Source of the DNA: Arcticibacter tournemirensis
GTDB lineage: Bacteria; Bacteroidota; Bacteroidia; Sphingobacteriales; Sphingobacteriaceae
Reading direction: 5' to 3'
Length of the DNA: 64,000 bases
Assembly: GCF_006716645.1 (NCBI RefSeq)
Contig: NZ_VFPL01000002.1
Coordinates: forward strand, 1 to 64,000
Part shown: positions 61,801 through 64,000 of the stretch, in pieces
How the letters are laid out: every line of letters starts with the position of its first letter
How positions within the stretch are numbered: position 1 is the stretch's first letter
Notes under the pieces: model-generated
What the model was told of the DNA's origin: nothing
The model's input: only the letters and a program-made list of their open reading frames with translations
Database searches by the model: none
Program-made: the position numbers and the translations under genes

Positions 61801-64000
61801 AGTTGTGAGGCTATCGAGATTACCGTAAGCGGTTCCCTTACTATTTATTGCGAAGGCTTTCACGTAGTATTTAGTCCCCGGCGACAACCCGGTGAATTGA
61901 TTCGTGTAGTACCCGGTGTCGCTCACACTATTCGTCAACTTCGTAACGGTATTTATGTCCAGATTCTTAGTCGTTCCCCATATGATACCTCTGCTAAGAA
62001 TTGGCATCCCTCCGTCATCCGTTACATCGCCCCCGCTTGTTGCTTTAATGCTATCCACATCAAATGGAGGTATCGTTATAAGCGTTGGCAGCATCACAGG
62101 AAGCGTTGTAAACTGAACCTGACTGCCGTAACCTGTTCCTACTGCATTGGAGGCATATGCCCTCACGTAATAAGTAGTATTAGGCGACAATCCCTTCATT
62201 TTGGCTATAAAGCTTCCGATAGTGTGGACTGTCGTATCAACAGTTTTGGTTGTAAGAGATATATCAGGGTTGCTGTATCTGCTCCAAACAATTCCCCGTG
62301 CCAGGATTCTGGACCTGCCATCATCTGTTACTTCTCCTCCACTCGTGGCGGTAGTGGCTATTATATTTGTTACCGGCGTGGTAGCCGTCAGCGTTGGTAT
62401 ACCATTTGTCTGGAATGTTCTTTCAATTCCGTAGGCAGTACCAATTTTATTGATGGCGTAAGCCCTGACATAATAAAGCGTGTTTGGTTTCAGCCCGCTT
62501 AATGTAACCAGATAAGTATCCGTTCCGTCGCCATTATAGGTACGGCTATCATCAACAGTAGGATTCGTATGGGTAGCCCAGCAAATCCCTTTAAGCGTTA
62601 CCGGAGCTCCGCCGTCGCTGGTAATCTCACCGCCGGTCTTTACAGTTGTTCCTGTAACCTCTGTCAATTCTATCGTATTCAGAATCGGCGATGTTGGGAA
62701 GATCGTAACCGTTACCTGATTACCATAAGCTGTGCCGGCACTGTTTGTAGCATATGCCCTTATATAATATGAAATACTTAATTCCATATTAGTAATCGTG
62801 CTGTTAAACTTACCAATGCCCTGTCCATCCACCGTTTTGTTCGCAGTAACAGTATCCGGGTTAAAATTCGCATCAGTGCTCCATATAACGCCTCGCTGCG
62901 TAATTTCTGCACCGCCGTCTTTTGTAACCTGTCCCCCGGTTAAAACGCTGGATTTAGATATTGGCGTTGCATAAGAGGTCGTTACTATCGGTAATGCAGG
63001 TGGGGTAGTAAAGCTAACTTCATCGCCATAAGCAGTACCCTGATTATTTACCGCATACGCCCTCACATAGTACTTAGTAACAGGCGACAGATTGGTAAGC
63101 GAGCTAAAGAAATTGTTCCCCGACCAACTATCATAAGTCGTTTTTGTATAGAGGTTAGTAGTCGGATTCGGATTGGTGCTCCAGCATACTCCCTGATTTG
63201 TCACAGATGTTCCGCCATCACTAATCAATACTCCGCCTGATGTGGCTGCGTATCCCGTTGACGATGGTGATGCAGGTTTGGTAGTAAGCTTAGGCAGATC
63301 AAGGGTCGTAAAGCTTATTTCGTTAGAAGCATAAGCAATCCCTACACTATTGATTGCATAAGCCCGAACATAATAGGTCGTTCCGCGGGTTAATCCGGTC
63401 ATACCACTTGTGAAGTACCCTATTCCGGTTCCTGTCTGAACCGTTTTATTATTAACAACAGTATCAGGATTGAATCCTTTGGTTGTACTCCAAATTACAC
63501 CACGAGTGGTGACCGGCTCTCCTCCATTATCTGATATATGGCCACCGGTCGATGTCGTTAATCCATATACGTTCCACGCTTCGCGAGTCGTCAGAGTTGC
63601 AAGCTTCGGAGGATCGGTAATGAAACTTAAGAGATTCCCATAGCTTGTTCCGGCAATGTTCCTCGCGTAAGCCATTATGTAGTAGGTTGTACTACCCTTG
63701 AGCTCGGTCAATTTGCTAACAAACGAACCTGAGCCTCCGCCGTTATTGATCCTGTTAACAATAACCGTATCCTGATTAAAGTTAGGATCTGTACTCCAGA
63801 CAACACCGCGAGAAGTAATCTCAGCGCCTCCATTGTCGGTGATATTTCCCCCGCTTGTTGCCTTCGTAGGTCCGTCAGCCGAAGCATATGCGGTAGTGAT
63901 TGTTGGCAATGTTGGACTCTTGAAGCTCATCTCCTCACCATACGCAACACCAACTGAATTTACAACATACGCCTTCACATAATAAACCGTGTTTGGAGTT
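49831..64000 (-). CDS. Giant modular protein of alternating Fn3-like and FISUMP domains (N-terminus outside window)
   Basis: 4,722 residues are visible without a stop and the frame is still open at the right edge. From the N-terminal side there are seven Fn3-like modules in a row. Their pattern is ATSGG-ITDNGGAEIT-RGVVWST, then TTYYVRAYA-N--GTAYG. Thirteen pairs of Fn3-like plus FISUMP (Fibrobacter succinogenes major domain) modules follow. Each FISUMP shows CWLTQNLGA, AGWYWQFNR-QGY, DPC--LLGSGWRIPT-TEW, LKLH-AGYL, GRGT-GYYWS and a closing PVRCVRD. Twenty complete Fn3-like modules are seen in all. The chain ends with the last FISUMP, so no C-terminal sorting domain is present. It is probably a secreted or surface adhesin; binding targets are unknown. 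Three modules' worth of DNA is repeated almost exactly. Confidence 0.9.
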   Translation of the reverse strand, partial: TPNTVYYVKAYVVNSVGVAYGEEMSFKSPTLPTITTAYASADGPTKATSGGNITDNGGAEITSRGVVWSTDPNFNQDTVIVNRINNGGGSGSFVSKLTELKGSTTYYIMAYARNIAGTSYGNLLSFITDPPKLATLTTREAWNVYGLTTSTGGHISDNGGEPVTTRGVIWSTTKGFNPDTVVNNKTVQTGTGIGYFTSGMTGLTRGTTYYVRAYAINSVGIAYASNEISFTTLDLPKLTTKPASPSSTGYAATSGGVLISDGGTSVTNQGVCWSTNPNPTTNLYTKTTYDSWSGNNFFSSLTNLSPVTKYYVRAYAVNNQGTAYGDEVSFTTPPALPIVTTSYATPISKSSVLTGGQVTKDGGAEITQRGVIWSTDANFNPDTVTANKTVDGQGIGKFNSTITNMELSISYYIRAYATNSAGTAYGNQVTVTIFPTSPILNTIELTEVTGTTVKTGGEITSDGGAPVTLKGICWATHTNPTVDDSRTYNGDGTDTYLVTLSGLKPNTLYYVRAYAINKIGTAYGIERTFQTNGIPTLTATTPVTNIIATTATSGGEVTDDGRSRILARGIVWSRYSNPDISLTTKTVDTTVHTIGSFIAKMKGLSPNTTYYVRAYASNAVGTGYGSQVQFTTLPVMLPTLITIPPFDVDSIKATSGGDVTDDGGMPILSRGIIWGTTKNLDINTVTKLTNSVSDTGYYTNQFTGLSPGTKYYVKAFAINSKGTAYGNLDSLTTKAVRATLSNVVMSNLTNSTGDGTASVIADGGAAVTERGICWNTTGNPTIADDTIRVGSGKGSFTANLKGLIEQPTYYVRAYAVNSAGVAYSSVVTSFKICPSAFDVIHVEGLNGAPVSKTVTYHSISTNISGKAACWLTQNLGADKQAVAATDATEPAAGWYWQYNRIQGYQYTTVRYPLTWVPAITEDSDWKPENDPCSLLIGTGWRIPTTLEWTNADGAPQNWNNYTNTFNSELKLHAAGYLDNGGLVYRGSTGEYWTSNQATTANGGNIGFNSTVSYVHSNPKARYAFSLRCIRDSIVISKASVSNVVISDMTSSSVKATATVAPDGGAEVTERGFCWNTTGDPQIADNQITMGAGTGSFTSLIDGLKEGPTYYIRAYAVNAQGTSYSPIVTSFKICPPEFIVQHVEGLNGAPVSKTVTYHSVSTMYSGAARCWITQNLGADQQATVVNDATETSAGWYWQFNRPQGYKYTSARSPATTWTSLTQTSDWVPENDPCNLLLGSGWRIPTSTEYANVIANGGIPFTTPLKLHNSGYLNYADGSLAGRGTYGIFWSSTATAPTTANYLQFSSGANAIYSSYKWHGFTLRCLRDTVVMSKPSVSKVTFSEMTSTAVDATAIVTPDGGSPVTERGFCWNTTGDPTTSDNKIASGDGLGSFTKTLSGLKEGPTYYVRAYATNSIGTGYSTEASSFKICPPEFTVQHIEGIDGAAATKSVTYHSVSSTLSGQAACWLTQNLGADQQATSLADATDASAGWYWQFNRTQAYQYGGAVRTPLTGWFAINETRNWTSLTDPCTSLLGSGWRIPTNTEWTNVISNGGLPFASSPLKLHYSGYLNNTTGVLAGRGTQGNFWSSVQTNTTTAYDLPVYSSANPVLSHDKAYAFSVRCLRDSIKISLPSVGSVTVDPFTMTATTADVSAAIGSDGGAPVTARGFCWNTTGSPTLADQVIAISGGGTGAFAGKVTGLKEGDVYYIRAYATNSAGTAYSDSTGFNAVMTVVCPASFDIQHTAGVKGAPVTKKVTYHATGTYMTGAARCWITQNLGADREATSVTDATEPSAGWYFQFNRMLGYQYTTARTPIAWMTAINEASDWAPVNDPCNNMLGVDWRMPTYTEWLNVDGAPQNWTVQNDAYNSVLKLHNAGYLAYNTGALGGRGTQGNYWSSTRNSTTAGWDLQFYNAGSAMIAHDKAYGFSVRCLRDAAVKMPPTLSNVVISTTTMTDSTAEAIASIVTNGGSPVTARGIVWNTTGYPTINDNKIPSSSTDSTFNGVIEGLKEGPTYYVRAYAENSIGLNYSPQVTTFKICPQEFEILHSAGFNGSPVTKKVKYHSVNSTLSGSASCWLTQNLGADQIAGSATDASEASAGWYWQFNRVQGYKHDGTVLTPSTGWVTTINESLNWTSATDPCNLLLSTGWRIPTATEWTNAVGNGGWSSKNAYASELKLHYGGQLKLGALSDRGSYGMFWSATQASTTSGSYLEFSAATGVSKVASYTKADRGWSLRCIRDALVIAPPQVSNVTITKMTDSLAIGTATVTPDGGAPVTKRGLVWNATGSPTVNDNVVAVDTTGLGDFTAAINGLEDGKTYYVRAFATNSAGTGYSPTSVRFKICKPIDAIHVAGLNGAPENKTVKYNAISTEISGALMCWITQNLGSDRQALAVNDDTESSSGWYWQFNRSQGYKHDGTSYSPKNGWTAWTTSISEWNVGWAYANDPCGLLLGSGWRLPTSTEWSTADAPPQNWNSSVDAYKSVLKLHLAGYLTAGAGALTGRGTTGYYWSNSFVGSTYVDAYAMLITGTSSSVVGLNKANATPVRCVRDAIVPALPSVSNVSIPTSTMTDSTALGTATVAPDGGSAVTDRGLCWSTSKAIPTIADNIIKAGTGIGTFTSKLEGLVQGTTYYVRAYATNGVGTAYSPVVSSFKICPTEFTVIHTEGLNGAPEDKTVTYHSISSGISKSALCWLTQNLGSSQEASGATDASEASSGWYWQFNRSQGYKHDGTNYSPKNAWTAWVTSISEWNVGWAAGSDPCILLLGSGWRLPTATEWDSADDAPQFWQNYTDTYKSVLKLHAGGYLTAAGGVLTGRGTTGYYWSSSFVGSTYENGYALGIGSGSSGLVSLNKANATPVRCVRDAVVINLASVSNVDIPTSTMTSSTAIGTATAGPDGGASITERGLCWSTTNVTPTVADNKILSGSGVGTFNTTISGLTEGPTVYVRAYVINSKGVAYSPSVTSFKICLPLTVTHVGGLNGAPETKTITYGTISSNIGGFSRCWITQNLGSDRQALAVNDDTESSSGWYWQFNRSQGYKHDGTSYSPKNGWTAWTTSISEWNVGWAYANDPCGLLLGSGWRLPTSTEWSTADAPPQNWNSSVDAYKSVLKLHLAGYLTAGAGALTGRGTTGYYWSNSFVGSTYVDAYAMLITGTSSSVVGLNKANATPVRCVRDAIVPALPSVSNVSIPTSTMTDSTALGTATVAPDGGSAVTDRGLCWSTSKAIPTIADNIIKAGTGIGTFTSKLEGLVQGTTYYVRAYATNGVGTAYSPVVSSFKICPTEFTVIHTEGLNGAPEDKTVTYHSISSGISKSALCWLTQNLGSSQEASGATDASEASSGWYWQFNRSQGYKHDGTNYSPKNAWTAWVTSISEWNVGWAAGSDPCILLLGSGWRLPTATEWDSADDAPQFWQNYTDTYKSVLKLHAGGYLTAAGGVLTGRGTTGYYWSSSFVGSTYENGYALGIGSGSSGLVSLNKANATPVRCVRDAVVINLASVSNVDIPTSTMTSSTAIGTATAGPDGGASITERGLCWSTTNVTPTIADNKILSGSGVGTFNTTISGLTEGPTVYVRAYVINSKGVAYSPSVTSFKICLPLTVTHVGGLNGAPETKTITYGTISSNIGGFSRCWITQNLGSDRQALAVNDDTESSSGWYWQFNRSQGYKHDGTSYSPKNGWTAWTTSISEWNVGWAYANDPCGLLLGSGWRLPTSTEWSTADAPPQNWNSSVDAYKSVLKLHLAGYLTAGAGALTGRGTTGYYWSNSFVGSTYVDAYAMLITGTSSSVVGLNKANATPVRCVRDAIVPALPSVSNVSIPTSTMTDSTALGTATVAPDGGSAVTDRGLCWSTSKAIPTIADNIIKAGTGIGTFTSKLEGLVQGTTYYVRAYATNGVGTAYSPVVSSFKICPTEFTVIHTEGLNGAPEDKTVTYHSISSGISKSALCWLTQNLGSSQEASGATDASEASSGWYWQFNRSQGYKHDGTNYSPKNAWTAWVTSISEWNVGWAAGSDPCILLLGSGWRLPTATEWDSADDAPQFWQNYTDTYKSVLKLHAGGYLTAAGGVLTGRGTTGYYWSSSFVGSTYENGYALGIGSGSSGLVSLNKANATPVRCVRDAVVINLASVSNVDIPTSTMTSSTAIGTATAGPDGGASITERGLCWSTTNVTPTVADNKILSGSGVGTFNTTISGLTEGPTVYVRAYVINSKGVAYSPSVTSFKICPTEFNVIHTEGLNGSPESKTITYHSISSGISKSALCWLTQNLGAEKQATSVTDASALSSGWYWQFNQLQGYKHDGTSYSPKNGWTPWITSISEWNVSWASTNDPCVRLLSSGWRLPTVSEWVNADDAPQFWLNYNDAFGSVLKLHAAGYLTAAAGALTGRGATGYYWSNSHVGSTYVDAYAMLVTSNSSSVVGLNKANATPVRCVRDALVPALASVSSVDVPTITMTGSSAKCTAIAGPDGGVNITERGFCWSTTNPIPAITDNKIMSGLGVGSFTETISGLNEGVTVYVRAYVMNSKGTSYSPSVSSFKICLPVSVIHEIGINGAPESKSITYQTISTNISGLAKCWITQNLGSAQPALSVSDATESSSGWYWQFNRLQGYKHDGNSYIPVRAWITSISEWNVGWAASIDPCTRLLGNRWRLPTYTEFYNADDQPQYWQNAGHAFNSVLRLHPAGYLAAANGALVGRGVTGYYWTSSYVGSTYENGYALGFGSGSSSVVSLNKAIATPLRCLKD
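51378..53246. repeat. 1,869-bp tandem repeat, copy 1 (C-terminal)
   Basis: This is one 623-codon super-unit holding two Fn3-like and two FISUMP modules. It is nearly identical to the next copy: only a handful of base differences are seen, for example at 51426, 51544 and 51666. The left edge is where similarity to the neighbouring copy breaks off. Confidence 0.93.
53247..55115. repeat. 1,869-bp tandem repeat, copy 2
   Basis: Exact period of 1,869 bp relative to both neighbours. At the protein level it differs from copies 1 and 3 by a single visible Val/Ile change (TIADNK versus TVADNK). Confidence 0.93.
55116..56884. repeat. 1,869-bp tandem repeat, copy 3 (incomplete, 1,769 bp)
   Basis: Matches the other copies up to about 56884, with two mismatches near the end (56866 and 56873), then diverges into the older, different FISUMP module. 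The unit is in phase with the reading frame. Confidence 0.92.

Noticed and set aside
50642-62772. Plus-strand frames of about 85-200 codons opposite the giant gene, some present three times
   Set aside because: They repeat only because the DNA repeats; products show no recognisable domain and the minus strand is continuously coding.

Overview
The window comes from a Bacteroidota genome, most likely Sphingobacteriaceae (Pedobacter- or Mucilaginibacter-like). The evidence is two SusC-type receptors with a SusD, promoters of the TTG/TAnnTTTG type, an ECF sigma/FecR pair, a PorP/SprF protein next to a protein with a gliding-type C-terminal sorting domain, and an rRNA operon carrying tRNA-Ile and tRNA-Ala. 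The genus is inferred by eye; a 16S search would settle it.

Layout. (1) 1-5184: the 5' part of a SusC receptor with an STN domain on the minus strand, divergent from an ECF sigma factor, a FecR anti-sigma factor and a secreted endonuclease/exonuclease/phosphatase-family protein. A spaced motif, GGGGTAAAAA-N12-ACACRT, lies in front of both susC and fecR. (2) 5233-21969: a secreted esterase, then a polysaccharide utilisation locus on the minus strand. In transcription order it reads SusC, SusD, LamG lipoprotein, two glucoamylase-like (GH144-type) lipoproteins, GH43, GH3, and a strong terminator. Its probable membrane-spanning LuxR-type regulator lies just upstream. The GH3 plus GH144 content suggests a beta-1,2-glucan or related substrate. 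(3) 22031-25236: a DUF486 membrane protein, the tRNA hydroxylase TrhO, and a secreted subtilase. (4) 25424-31330: a complete rrn operon on the minus strand (16S, tRNA-Ile, tRNA-Ala, 23S, 5S, terminator). It has two near-identical tandem promoters and spacers holding inverted pairs of a degenerate 7-nt-period repeat. A repeat-bearing stretch without genes runs to 32049. (5) 32050-45004: housekeeping genes, including an RsmF-like methyltransferase, CoA-binding protein, DinB, FAD oxidoreductase, a LemA/TPM/TPM group, NUDIX, MOSC, bestrophin, DnaA, a split 5'-nucleotidase and an IscA-type protein. (6) 45095-64000: a minus-strand run related to type IX secretion. It starts with a giant repeat protein (over 4,700 residues visible, N-terminus beyond the window), followed by a thioredoxin-fold lipid-free secreted protein, a CHU_C-sorted protein and a PorP/SprF protein. 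A clean IS982-family insertion sits between the last two.

The most striking structure is in the giant gene. Twenty Fn3-like modules and 13 FISUMP modules alternate, and about 5.5 kb is a nearly perfect tandem array of a 1,869-bp (623-codon) super-unit. Gene order giant protein, TlpA-like, CHU_C, PorP/SprF resembles the sprB-sprF arrangement of gliding bacteria and suggests a secreted surface adhesin system whose last gene has been separated from the rest by the insertion sequence.
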